Positions 29,485-40,300 of a DNA stretch of 64,000 nucleotides are shown here, piece after piece. The DNA is from Ustilago trichophora. Its lineage: Eukaryota > Basidiomycota > Ustilaginomycetes > Ustilaginales > Ustilaginaceae. Every line of letters begins with the position of its first letter. The first letter of the stretch is position 1. The notes beneath the pieces are model-generated. The model saw nothing but the letters and a program-made list of their open reading frames with translations. It made no database searches and was not told the origin of the DNA. The stretch is from NCBI GenBank assembly GCA_900323505.1, contig OOIN01000004.1, forward strand, positions 992,001 through 1,056,000. Direction: 5' to 3'. Position numbers and translations under genes: made by a program.

Positions 29485-30327
29485 ATGTTGACTCCTTCAA
29501 TTCACAGATCAAGCTCGAATTGCATCGCCATGGCACTCCCAGGCGATCTTTTATGGGTTTATACATTCCCTTTCCGCTGTTAGAACGCATGTGCTCCGTG
29601 TAATTTTGACACCACTTCTTCCTCAGGTGCTTTCTGCCATGGTCTTGTTCATGTGATGCTCTTCCCATTGTCGCTCTGAGAATCTTGGACGGCACGTCTA
29701 AGTTTGTTAGATCGCTACATGTTTCCGTGTTTGCTCCATTTTTTGGATCTGTTTGTGGAGGAATCGACCCGATCACGGCACTTTGACTGAGCTCAGCCGA
29801 CACTATCGCAGAACGGCTGCAAAGACGATTTAAAACGCAAGGCCAAAGCGCCAAAAGGCAAAAGGCAGCAGCAGCAGAGCGCAGTGGCAGCAGACAAAGT
29901 AATCACCCGACCTGCGCGATCAGGCCATGCTCATTCAATCAAGCTCCATCACACACACCTACACATTCCTTCTACCTCGTCACCCACCATCTCTCGACTC
30001 AGCTTTTTCCGTAACCCCTCCGTTCGTCTAGTTCGAGACGAACGAATCGTGACCAGTCGCTCATCTGCTACCACCATCTACGCCTCTCATTTCAACCCGG
30101 TTCACGAAGCTCACACGCATCTAGCTACGCCACACGTGCTACGTCATTCTATTCTCGACCTTAGCATCAGCTCTCTCTAACCGTCACCAATCAAAGGTCC
30201 CCACAACACTTGGCTTGCCAGCAGCATTCACACTTCTCACGGCGTGTCTCGCGTACGCGACTCCGTCCCCTAACCGCCCCAGCCCGACCTACCAGGAGCA
30301 CATCAACCTACCGTTCCTTCCTCGAAC
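29485..30327. promoter_or_regulatory. Intergenic region COQ5 to CUL1
   Basis: COQ5 3' flank, then a pyrimidine-rich stretch (about 29930-30320) typical of a leader and promoter for the cullin gene. Open frames on the minus strand have no family features. No gene seen. Confidence 0.45.
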
Positions 30328-32754
30328 ATGTCTGGGCCAGGCTTTTCTTCCTCCGGTCCGAACCCGGCAGCTGCTGGAAGCAGCCGACTTCCTGCTGTTC
30401 ACGATGCCAATGCTACTTGGGCTTTTCTCGAGCCCGGGATCGACCTCATGATGACCCGTCTCAAGGAAGGCATGACCTATCCACGCTACATGGAGCTCTA
30501 CACCGTCGCTTACAACCATTTCACTTCCTCCTCGTTGGCCTCATCTTCCAGTGCTCTCGGTCGCTCGTCTGGACCTTTTGGCTCCAAAGGAGGTACCAAT
30601 CTCGTTGGTGCCGAACTCTACAACCACCTCACTTCTTACTTCCGCACACATCTCGAGCAGGTCCGATCGGGGTCGGACGGCCTCTCTGAAGAGCCACTTC
30701 TCCGCTACTATGCCACAGAGTGGGATCGCTACACCACCGCTGCCAACTTTGTACACCGTCTCTTTGCATACCTCAACCGCCACTGGGTTAAACGCGAAAA
30801 GGATGAGGGTCGCAAGTATGTCTACACCGTATACATCCTCGCACTTGTACAGTGGAAAGAGCACATGTTCCGCTATGTTCAGCAAAAAGGTCGATTGGTG
30901 CAGGCACTCCTCAAGCAGATCGAAAAACAGCGCAACGGAGAGGTCATTGAGGCTTCGCTCGTCAAGAAGGTCGTCGACTCGCTCGTATCGCTGGGTCTCG
31001 ACGAGAACGACACCAACCGCCAAAACCTCGATGTCTACCGCCAAGAGTTTGAGAAGCCCTTCATCGAAGCTACCGAGGTCTACTACACAGCCGAGTCCGA
31101 TGCATTTGTCTCGCAGAACACCGCCACGGACTACATGAAGAAGGCCGAGACTAGGCTCAAGGAAGAGGAGGACCGCGTAGAGCTTTACCTTCACGCTTCC
31201 ACTCGCACCAAGCTCGTTCCCACTTGCGACAATGTGCTCGTACGTCGCCACTCAACGATGCTCTGGGACGAGTTCCAACAGCTCCTCGACTTGGATCAGG
31301 CCGACGATCTCTTCCGCATCTACACCTTGCTCTCACGCATTCCGGAAGGTCTTGAGCCGCTGCGACAGAAGTTCGAAGCCCACGTCAAGCGCGTTGGTCT
31401 TGCTGCTGTCGAGAAAGTGCTGGGCGGGGGAGATGCCGCCGCTGCTGCTGCAACCAACGGTGCTGCGGGCCCCTCTTCGGCTGCTACGGCTCCTGCCTCG
31501 GCTGCGAGCGACTCGCTCGACCCTGGTGCCTATGTCTCGGCGCTCCTCGATGCACACCGCAGCAACCTCAACACCGTCAACGTCGCCTTCCGCGGCGAAG
31601 CAGGTTTCCTTGCGGCCCTCGACAAAGCCTGCCGAGACTTTGTCAATCGCAACAAAGCCACCGGCACTTCTACATCAAAGTCACCCGAGCTTCTCGCTAA
31701 ACACACCGACGCGCTCCTCAAGAAGTCCAACAAGACTTCGGCAGAAAATTCGCTCGAGGAGGCACTCACCGACGTCATGGTGGTCTTCAAGTACATCGAG
31801 GACAAGGATGTCTTCCAGAAGTTCTACTCCAAGATGCTCGCTAAGCGTCTCGTCAATTTTGCATCGGCATCCGACGATGCCGAAGCCAACATGATTTCAC
31901 GGCTCAAGGAAGCGTGTGGTTTCGAGTACACTGCCAAGCTTGCGAGGATGTTTACCGATATGGGTCTCAGCAAGGAGCTCAACGACAACTTTAAGGAGAC
32001 CATGGCCAAGAACCACGACAAGGCCGAGCTTGATGTCGACTTTTACGCGCTCGTTCTGGCCAACGGTTTCTGGCCTCTGCAGGCACCAACGACAGAGTTT
32101 TCCATCCCGACCGAGCTCTTGCCGACATACGAGCGATTCCAGAGGCACTACTCTGCAAAGCATTCCGGTCGAAAGTTGACGTGGTTGTGGCAGTTGAGCA
32201 AGAACGAGGTTCGAGCCAACTATCTCTCGCAAAAGCAGCTTCAATTCCAGACGTCTACCTTCCAGACTGCGGTCCTGTTGCAATTCAACACCAACGATTC
32301 GTTGACCAAGGCGCAATTGCAACAAGCAACTGGCTTGAACGATGCTACCATCAAACCCGTTCTTGCCATGTTGTCGAAAGCCAAAGTCCTACAACCATCT
32401 TCGTCCAACGCTGATGAGGAAGAAGCCTATGAGCTCAATCCCAATTTCAAATCGAAAAAGCTTCGAGTCAATCTCAACCTACCCATCAAATCCGAACAAA
32501 AGGTTGAATCCAACGATGTGCTCAAGACCGTTGATGAAGATCGCAGGTTGCTCTTGCAGGCTACAATTGTGAGGATTATGAAGAGTAGGAAACAGCTCAA
32601 ACATCAGACGTTGATTCAAGAAACGGTGGCTCAGGTATCAACCAGATTCACCCCCAGAATTCCCGACATCAAAAAAGCCATTGATCAACTCATCGATAAA
32701 GAGTATTTGGAACGTGTCGAAGGTCAGAAAGATATGTATTCTTACCTTGCATAG
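30328..32754 (+). CDS. CUL1: Cullin-1 (Cdc53), scaffold of SCF ubiquitin ligases
   Basis: Scaffold linking Skp1/F-box substrate receptors at its N-terminus to the RING protein Rbx1 at its C-terminus. Single exon, 808 residues, close to the family length. The N-terminal cullin repeats start at ATWAFLEPGIDLMMTRLKEG and MTYPRYMELYTVAYNHF. The cullin homology domain includes VVFKYIEDKDVFQKFYSKML and LAKRLVNFASASDDAEANMI. The C-terminal winged helix carries the neddylation site in IVRIMKSRKQLKHQ (Lys752 is the expected NEDD8 acceptor) and ends in the cullin-1-type YSYLA. A short Ala/Ser insert lies at about 370-395. Assignment to CUL1 rather than CUL3 or CUL4 rests on the C-terminus. Confidence 0.93.
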   Translation: MSGPGFSSSGPNPAAAGSSRLPAVHDANATWAFLEPGIDLMMTRLKEGMTYPRYMELYTVAYNHFTSSSLASSSSALGRSSGPFGSKGGTNLVGAELYNHLTSYFRTHLEQVRSGSDGLSEEPLLRYYATEWDRYTTAANFVHRLFAYLNRHWVKREKDEGRKYVYTVYILALVQWKEHMFRYVQQKGRLVQALLKQIEKQRNGEVIEASLVKKVVDSLVSLGLDENDTNRQNLDVYRQEFEKPFIEATEVYYTAESDAFVSQNTATDYMKKAETRLKEEEDRVELYLHASTRTKLVPTCDNVLVRRHSTMLWDEFQQLLDLDQADDLFRIYTLLSRIPEGLEPLRQKFEAHVKRVGLAAVEKVLGGGDAAAAAATNGAAGPSSAATAPASAASDSLDPGAYVSALLDAHRSNLNTVNVAFRGEAGFLAALDKACRDFVNRNKATGTSTSKSPELLAKHTDALLKKSNKTSAENSLEEALTDVMVVFKYIEDKDVFQKFYSKMLAKRLVNFASASDDAEANMISRLKEACGFEYTAKLARMFTDMGLSKELNDNFKETMAKNHDKAELDVDFYALVLANGFWPLQAPTTEFSIPTELLPTYERFQRHYSAKHSGRKLTWLWQLSKNEVRANYLSQKQLQFQTSTFQTAVLLQFNTNDSLTKAQLQQATGLNDATIKPVLAMLSKAKVLQPSSSNADEEEAYELNPNFKSKKLRVNLNLPIKSEQKVESNDVLKTVDEDRRLLLQATIVRIMKSRKQLKHQTLIQETVAQVSTRFTPRIPDIKKAIDQLIDKEYLERVEGQKDMYSYLA

Positions 32755-33404
32755 CTGGTGGGAAAAAACAAGGGAAGAAAAGGGGAGAGCTAATCTAGTC
32801 GTTTTTTATCGAAGAAGTTGGAGTCTCTGTGTGTGTGTGTGCGTTTGCATACAGCTCAGTCTCTTTCATGTGAGAACTTTCATTCAGATCCGACATCGAA
32901 AAGTTGTCAAACGTCAAGAAAACTCTTGGAGAAAATGGTTGCCTATTTATGATTGTATTGTGCATGCTACAAGAAGCAATCAATCGTATCAGACTGTACA
33001 TGCTACAAGTTTGCAGGCATCGAGAATTTGGGCTCTACCAATTGTGGGCGCGTACCAAGTCGAGCTCCACGCGAGGGGCCGCTCCCTTGTGCTACAGCAT
33101 GGGAGCTTTTCCCATCGACTTGGCCCTTGTACAATCGCTAGCGTGATGGTGAAGGTGATGACATGACTTTCAGTCTCAAGGAAGAAAAAAGACCTACCTT
33201 TGACCGATCACGATGATCAGCGATTAGCTTGACCTTGTCAGGAGGATGTGTTGTTGAATTCTGCAAGTGTCGAGTTTGGGCAGCAAGCAAGATGGGAGGG
33301 ATGAGCTCGTTGAACATCCATTTGCACCATGTTGACATTCACCCTGTGTTGCTTCTTTGTCTACAAAATGCATCCAACCAGCTCCACCATCACGCATCCC
33401 TCGA
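32755..33404. other. Convergent intergenic region CUL1 / Red1-like gene
   Basis: Mostly 3' flank. A GT repeat lies near 32828-32842. On the minus strand a perfect GTAAGT donor follows the zinc-finger codons of the neighbouring gene, so one more small 3' exon (for example ending at 33224) could lie here. I could not find a uniquely convincing one. Confidence 0.4.
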
Positions 33405-36400
33405 TCAAGACTTACCTGCAACGTGACGCTGCGAACAACCTGAATCTGCGCAACTATGGCCATCCGCCTCGCGAGGGCACCATTTCACCGACGACCGCTC
33501 CTCTGCCTCTTCCCAATTCGAACTCGAACTCGAGCTCGACGAACCAACACTGAAACCCAACGAAGGTGGAAGATAGGATCGGAACTTTGTCGCCACCTGC
33601 TCCCACGAGGCGCACAGAGCAATCAAAGGTGTGAAGGGGGGAAAAAAGATAAGAGCGTGTCAGGTTCAAGGAGGAAAGAAAAAGTTAGGAAGAAAGTAAG
33701 AAGGTGAGCGCAGTCGGCTGTTGAGCCTCGTTCATCCGGCCAATCTGATGATTGGGTTGGCAGGGGTGCACCTACGCTTTGGAACAGACTCGGCACCAGT
33801 GGTCGATAGCGCGACACCACAGAAGGCTGCGGTGTGAGCTGGGGCCGAGGTGAATGGATTGGGGGGCAAGAGTGTGCGTCAATGGTTCCGAAATGTTCGT
33901 GTAGAAGCTGCTTTGGAAGTGGTGAGCTGCTCACCTTGTTTTGGTCCTCTAACGATTCGGATTGTGGAAGTTCTGCTGTAGCGGCATTCTGCGCCTCGGG
34001 GCTAGCCTCTTCCTGCGTGCGTGCAGGGGTCGGGGCTTCAGTTTGGTCGATGTTGCCTGGTTGTGTTGCAACTGGAGCAGGGTCGGTCGCCGAAGCGCCC
34101 ACATTTTTGCGCTTACTTGCAAGCAGCGCAAGCAAATTCTCTCGCTGCTTCTGCAATGCTGGGTCGAGTCTGAGGTTGTTGCTGCCGCCGCTGCTACCAT
34201 TCGCGTTCGGTACCGGCGCTGATCCCGAGGCCTGAGCAGGAGGCTGCACAGCAACTTCTCGTTTGACGCTCTCGGCTGGCCCACATGCTGCTTCCGAGAC
34301 TTTTGCTGCCTCAGGTGCGAAAAGCATGGCACCATCTGTAGGCTGCTGCTGCTGCGCATTCAAAGGAACCTGCGCATAAAGGGCTGGCATCGGTGACACC
34401 GACGGCGATGACAATGAACCATTTTGCTTGGACTTGCGTTCTTCCATCATCTGGATCTTGCGCATCAGCTGCTTGATCTCGAGTTCCTTAAGCAACAATT
34501 GTTCGCGGGAAGGCGTTGAAGAGCCCGCAGAAGTTGCGCCAGATGCGGCGACTTGAGCCAACAGGGCCTCTCGAGGAAGACTACCACCTGGAGTTGTAGC
34601 CTCGGCGGCCTCAACTGCTTCGGTAAGATTGTCATTCTGCGGCGTGATGGCTCTTCGCACCGGTTGCAATCCGTTGAGTGTGCAAAAGTTGTCATAGTGT
34701 TCTGAAGCCGTCTTTTGGCGGAGCATCAATACGTCGCGTGGATCAACATCGAGCTGAGCCGACATCCAGCCATCTGCCGCTTTGAAAGCGCCCAACTCTT
34801 TATCTTCCATCTCGTCATCAGACAGATCGATGACTGTGTTGAGGCCCGAGGGCACATCGAGAAACCTGTATGGGCGCACAAACTGCGGGCGATATTCTGC
34901 AGTGTCAAAGTCGGCCGCTACCGGTCTTCGACGGCGTACAGCTACGTCAGCCATGACGGACGATCTCTTGGCGGACTCTGAGAAGTCAGGCAGGTCCGGG
35001 ACCGGTGCGGTGAGGTCGACTTCACCGGAAGGCATCTCTGCTTTGCGGCTGAAGTTGTCGGCGTACGAAATCCTTTGACGACGGCTGGGAGCTGGCGCTT
35101 CGGCGACATCCTCTCCCGCAAGATCTGCTGTGACGGAGGCGTAATCATTGTCCACTGCGTCTACATCACGGTAGGGTCGCTTACGAGACGACGGAGCTGG
35201 GTCTTGTGAAGGTTCTATAGGTGGATCTGCCGACCATAAGGCTGACGCAGTCTCTTGCGAAGGTCGTAGGAGGCTGCGTATCGTTTCGCCGATCTGAGAG
35301 AGAAGCGCATCGGCCTCGCCCGAGGTGGCAGTGCGGTCAAAGACGCTCAGAGTAGCTGATGATGTCGAAGAATCAGTGGCTTTGACAGCAGCAGGCAGTT
35401 CGACCTCCTGCGCCTCAGCTGGTTTGGCGATGTTGCTTGCAGCGGCGGCTTTTGCAAGTCGCGATGCCAACACCTTCTTCCGCAGCTCCTCCAGTGGTGT
35501 CAAAGCGATGCCTTGCTCTTGTTTGACCAGCAATTCGTCCTCTGCTGGTGTGGTCGCCACCTGATTCTTTCGTTCAGCGCTGTCTGCGGTAGATGTCGCT
35601 TGCTGTGGCGATGTACTCGTGTTCTCTGCCTCCTGAGTCGCTTGTCGTCGTGCAAAGATGCCCAGCCCGGCGCAACACGCCTCGATCGCAGACAAAGGCA
35701 CCCCTTTCTCCGTCAGACGCTCCGGAGACACACCACGAGCATGTAATTCTTTGATCATCTCTACAGCTTGGGCCTTGCCGTTTTCAACCCAGGCTAGATC
35801 TGTGTTTGCGGCGTCGGCGTTGGCGTAGTCGGCGTTGGCGTAATCGGAATAGTGTTCACCCGAGGTAGCGGAAGATATGGCAGTAGTAGCTTCAAGGGCG
35901 GCTTGCTTTCTTTCGCGTTTCCTGAGTTTTTTCTCCTTTTTCTTCTGTTGCTTAAGCAGTCGCTTCTCCTGATAGCGGCTCATCTGAGGATATGCCTGGC
36001 TGGCTGGACGTCCGTATTGCAGATCAGCTGGATAGCTGGAAGCGTATGTTGAAGTTGGAGGATATGGTGGAAAGGGATGACCGTACTGCTGCGCAGCGCC
36101 GTACGTGTAAGGATCGAGCGGTGCATAGGGATCGTAGGGCGGGTCATAGGCCGGATACGGGACATTGGATCCGGAAGGGTGCACGTAGCTCTCTGCTGAG
36201 CCGTAGTGGAAGCTCTGTGGTGCGGATGCTGGATAATAAGGTATAGCTTCTGCATGCAGAGTTGGCGGTGCCGTTGAGAGCAAACTTGGACGGAACTCTG
36301 GAGCGCTTGGATCGTATGCATAGGAGCGATGATGCTCCTGCTCGTGTGGGAAGGCTGGGGGAAGGTGAGCAGGAGCCGGTGGATGCTGAGGTGGGTTGTT

Positions 36401-36832
36401 TTCCAAGAGATTTGCAGAAGACCCATTGTTCCCATTCCTCTGTGATAATGTGCTGTCCAGCAGCCCTGCAATTGCAGTCTGTTGACGAGTTGGAGAGGAC
36501 GGCCCAGCCACTGCATCCACGGAGCTGCTGTTGGAGCTGTCGCCATATTCAAGATTGTGAGATCTGAAAGCATTTGTTTGGAAGAGCGGTGCGCTTACTC
36601 GCTGTACGGGCTGATCAGCGTCATCGGTTTCGTATGCTAAAAGCTTGCGGCCGCGACTGATTGGTGGAGAGTGAGTGGGCTTAGTGGAAGCACCGACTTC
36701 ATATGAGCTCTCCGGCAATGTGGGTTCATTTTTCACAAGTTGCTTGGCGCCGTCATAGGTGGGGACATCGGCACTACCATAGTCCAGATCCACCACCTCG
36801 TCGGCGGGTGGGGGCGGCGCTGGTCGACGCAT
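33405..36832 (-). CDS. Red1/ZFC3H1-like zinc-finger protein (two exons)
   Basis: Probably a nuclear RNA-surveillance scaffold: Red1 of the fission-yeast MTREC complex and ZFC3H1 of human PAXT link Mtr4 to the exosome. Exon 1 (36832-33935) codes 966 residues, ending EDQNK at an AAG|GTGAGC donor. Exon 2 (33596-33405) follows an AGCAG acceptor in phase 0 and adds 63 residues, including FRSYLPPSLG and the finger CPREADGHSCADSGCSQRH (C-x8-C-x4-C-x3-H), matching the zf-C3H1 domain of that family. Total is 1029 residues if it stops at 33405. Exon 1 is largely disordered: a Tyr/Pro/Ala-rich part, a Lys-rich coil (RLLKQQKKKEKKLRKRERKQ), and short helices such as LLKELEIKQLMRKIQMMEER. Unspliced, the frame runs to 33623 with an unrelated hydrophobic end. 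The exact 3' end is uncertain. Confidence 0.65.
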
Positions 36833-37306
36833 GGTGCCAAGCGAGCCAGAGCTTGTACGATCCAGTCAATTGAATAGGTCGAGGTTGGATGCCATTCGTG
36901 CTGGTCGTGAAAGGAGATGTGGAACTCAGCCGTTGTGATGGATGAGCAATCGTGGCGGCGGCGGGGCCAGTGCGGGTGATTCGAGAGTGCCGCTTCGCTG
37001 GATGAAGAACAAAGGGGAGGGATCCGAGGGCGAGATGTCGCTTTCTAAAGTCACATTTGAAGGTGTTCCTTTCCAAAGATCACGGCAGTGGCTTGGCGCG
37101 AAATTTCTGATTGTTAAACCTCTGCTTTCTCGAATCAAGCGATTAAGAAAATCGGCTGTCTCTACAAGCAGCGCTCAACACACAACACCTCAGACGCAAT
37201 GGCAATCAGCGTAACGGATGGACCATGGCAGTATCACACGAAGCATTGCTAATGAATAAAGACAGAGAAAAGATACGATGCCAAAGAAGGGGAGGTGAGC
37301 TGCCGC
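36833..37306. promoter_or_regulatory. Intergenic region RAD50 3' end to Red1-like start
   Basis: Both neighbours are on the minus strand, so this stretch holds the RAD50 3' flank and the promoter of the Red1-like gene. Nothing else recognisable. Confidence 0.4.
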
Positions 37307-40300
37307 TCAGGTGTTGCGAATGCGCTCGCGCTCGATAATGCTCTTCTGATGCACATCACGGCTGACCCTCCAGTAGTACTCGAGCACGTCGTTCTGCCCC
37401 AGCAGTGTCAGGAAGTCTTCGTCGTGCGTAATGACGATCAGCTGCAGCTGACTATTCTCGGCTCTCTCCTTGATCAGATCAGCCAAGCTCCTCGCCAACG
37501 CCTCAATGTTGTCCTTGTCAAGATTCGTTGTCGGCTCATCCAGCGCCAAGATCCCGCAATTGCTACCGAACGACTCGGCCAGGGCAAGACGAATGATGAT
37601 CGACGCCAACACCTTTTGACCCGCCGAACAGCGACCCCGCATATCCATTTCGACTGTGTCCTTGACCATGCACACCCTGTAATTGTACGACCTGTTTCCG
37701 CGCGCGCCTTCATTGTCCGACTTGATCAAGATTGTGTCGATATCTGTGCCCTGGTACGTCTTTTGCCAGAGGTAACGAATGATGTCATTGATCTCCTCCA
37801 TCTTGATCGCATGATAGCGCATGATTGCGTTCTCGAGTGCCTTGGCGTACTTCTCCAGATCGTTGTTGGCCATTTCGGAGGTCTTGACCTCAATCAGCTT
37901 GCGCTTGTAGTTCTGGTGGACACCTTTGAACTCGTCGCGCAGCTCTAGTTCGCGGCCTTTGATCTGCGATCGGAGGGATGCAAGTTCTCCGCTGAGATGC
38001 GATGCTTCACCGTTGAGCCGATTCTCTTCTTCTTTGGCTTCGGAATACTTGTCGGCAAAGTGCTTGCGGCTGCGCTGCGCCTGTTCGAGGTCCAACGAGT
38101 TGATCTCTTCTTCAATCTGCAGAACATCTTTGGCGAGCTGTCGGTAACGGATGTTGTCAAGGATGTTGCGCTCGGTAGCTTGCGACTGATTGACCTCCTT
38201 TTGCAGTTCGGTCACTTTGTCTGTGAGTTCTTTGACATCACGATGGATGCCCTGAATCTTTTCCACGAGCTCCTGGATGGCCTCCTCGCACTCTTCAAGA
38301 CGCTGTGCGCCGCGCTGCTGAATGTACGCATTGACGGCAGCGTTGAGCTCGCGGATCTGCTTGGCCCAGCCCTCGAGTTTGTCAGCGCGCGCTTTCAGCT
38401 TGTTCTCCGCCTCGCTCGCTTCTGCCTTGAACGCTTCCAGGTCGTCCTTGGCGCGACGAATGGGCGCATTTGAAGTCTCAATTTCGGCGTCGAGGCTCTT
38501 GATGCGCTTTTGCTGTTCTTCGAGGTCAGCATTCATGTCGTTCAGCTGCTCCTCGATGGATGCCTTTTTGGCGTACTCTTGTTTCTTGGTGATGACGGTC
38601 ACTTCGGCTCGGTGCGCATCCCTCTCCAAGCTGCTGATCAGCGTGCGCTTCGTCTCGCGATCTTGCTGCAACACGTTGAGCTCGCGCTTGAGTACCTTGA
38701 TAGAGGCAGCTAGCTGGTCGATCTCCGCCTGTACTTGCTCTCCCGTCTGCGTTGAACCGGTCGTGGCGAGGTCGTTCTGTAGGTTCTGAACCTCAGCCTC
38801 GAGGTCAACGGCCTCTGATAGGAGTCGTGCAATCTCGTTGCCAACGCGGCGAAGTGCCTGAAGCTCCTTGAGCTCGGCTTGCATCTTTGTCACCTCTGCG
38901 GAAGAAGCTTCAGCGGCTTCGGCAGCCACTTTGAGCTCTGCCTCCTTGCTTGAGATGGTGCTCTGAAGCTCAACGATCTCAACCTCCTGGACAGCCTTGC
39001 GCTGTGCGTCCTTGGCAAGCGCAGTCTGGCACTCGGTACTGCGCTGGGTCCAGCCATCAATGTCAGCCTTGAGCGTCTTTTTCTTCTCCTTGGTGTTGCT
39101 CGAACTGAGCGTGCTCGAGACGTGCTTCTCGATGGCTTCGTACTCGGAAGGGGTGACACCACGGTTGCACGCAAAGCAATGACCCTTGCCTTTGGCCTCG
39201 CGAAGCACTCGACGCAGGAATGAGTCTAGCGAATCGATAGAGGCGTACTCGTCTTTAGCGGCGGCGATCTCTTCGGCGCAGATCTTGACGGCTTCCTCAG
39301 CGTCGTCAAAGTCCGGCGAGAGGATGTCCTGTACCGCCTTTTGAAGTTCAGCTGCCATGTCTTGTTTGGTTTTGAGCTGCTTTCTGGCGAAAGAAATGGC
39401 CGACTCGACCTGCTGGAGCTCCCGATTTCTGTCCGCGTTGGTCGCTTCGAGCTCCTCCAGCCTCTTTTCGTGCTTCGACATTGCACGCCCTACTTCGTTC
39501 TCGACATCACGAAGCTGCATGTCAGGTCGAACGCGGTCCGCGAGCGACGAGCCATGACGATCGAAAAGATCTTGAGCATTGCTTCTGCGCGTGGTCGCCT
39601 GCTGCATCTTCAGCCCGAGAGAAGCACGCAGCTCAGCGTGACGATTGAGCAGATTGATCTCGGAAGTGCGTTCTTCACGCAGATCATCCTTCTCGCGGAT
39701 CTCTGCATTCTTCTTGCGAATCTGTTCGTCGTACTTGGCCTCCTCGAACTCCTTTTGCGCTGCGGCCACCTTGGTTGAAAGACTATCTCGATCGCGCTCC
39801 GCCGCTTCAATGTCGGCATTGCTGAGAGCGTACGCGTCCAGCTCGTCCTGTGCCCTCTTGACCTTCTCTCGCAGCTTGCGTACTGAATCAGTGAGTTGCT
39901 CACGTGCGTTTTGCTTGGCCCGCAGCTCGGCCCGCAAGTTCTGCCACGCTGTTGTGAGATCGTCATCCTTCTTTGAATTTGCTTCACGCAGACGGGCCAG
40001 CTCATCGTCGAGCTTTCGCACCTCTTCCTTGACTCGGTCTTCGAATCCACGGATCTGCGCATCGCTAAGACCGTCGCCACCGAAGCCCTTGATGCCGAGC
40101 TCATTGCCGATCTGCTTGATGGAGGCCTCGCGCTTCTCTTTCGCTTGGACATGCGCACGCTTCTCTGCTTCAAGACCACCCTTTTCGGAGAGCTTGTTTC
40201 GGTGACGCTGTTCGTGCGTCTCCAGCTCGTCCTCTTTCTCAGCCTTGCGCTTCTTGAGAGCATTGATCTTGGCCTGGTTTTGGTCAAGATGAGAGCGGAA

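Noticed and set aside
33623..33934. C-terminal 103 codons of the unspliced Red1-like frame
   Set aside because: Follows a strong donor; hydrophobic, non-conserved sequence versus a zinc finger in the spliced alternative.
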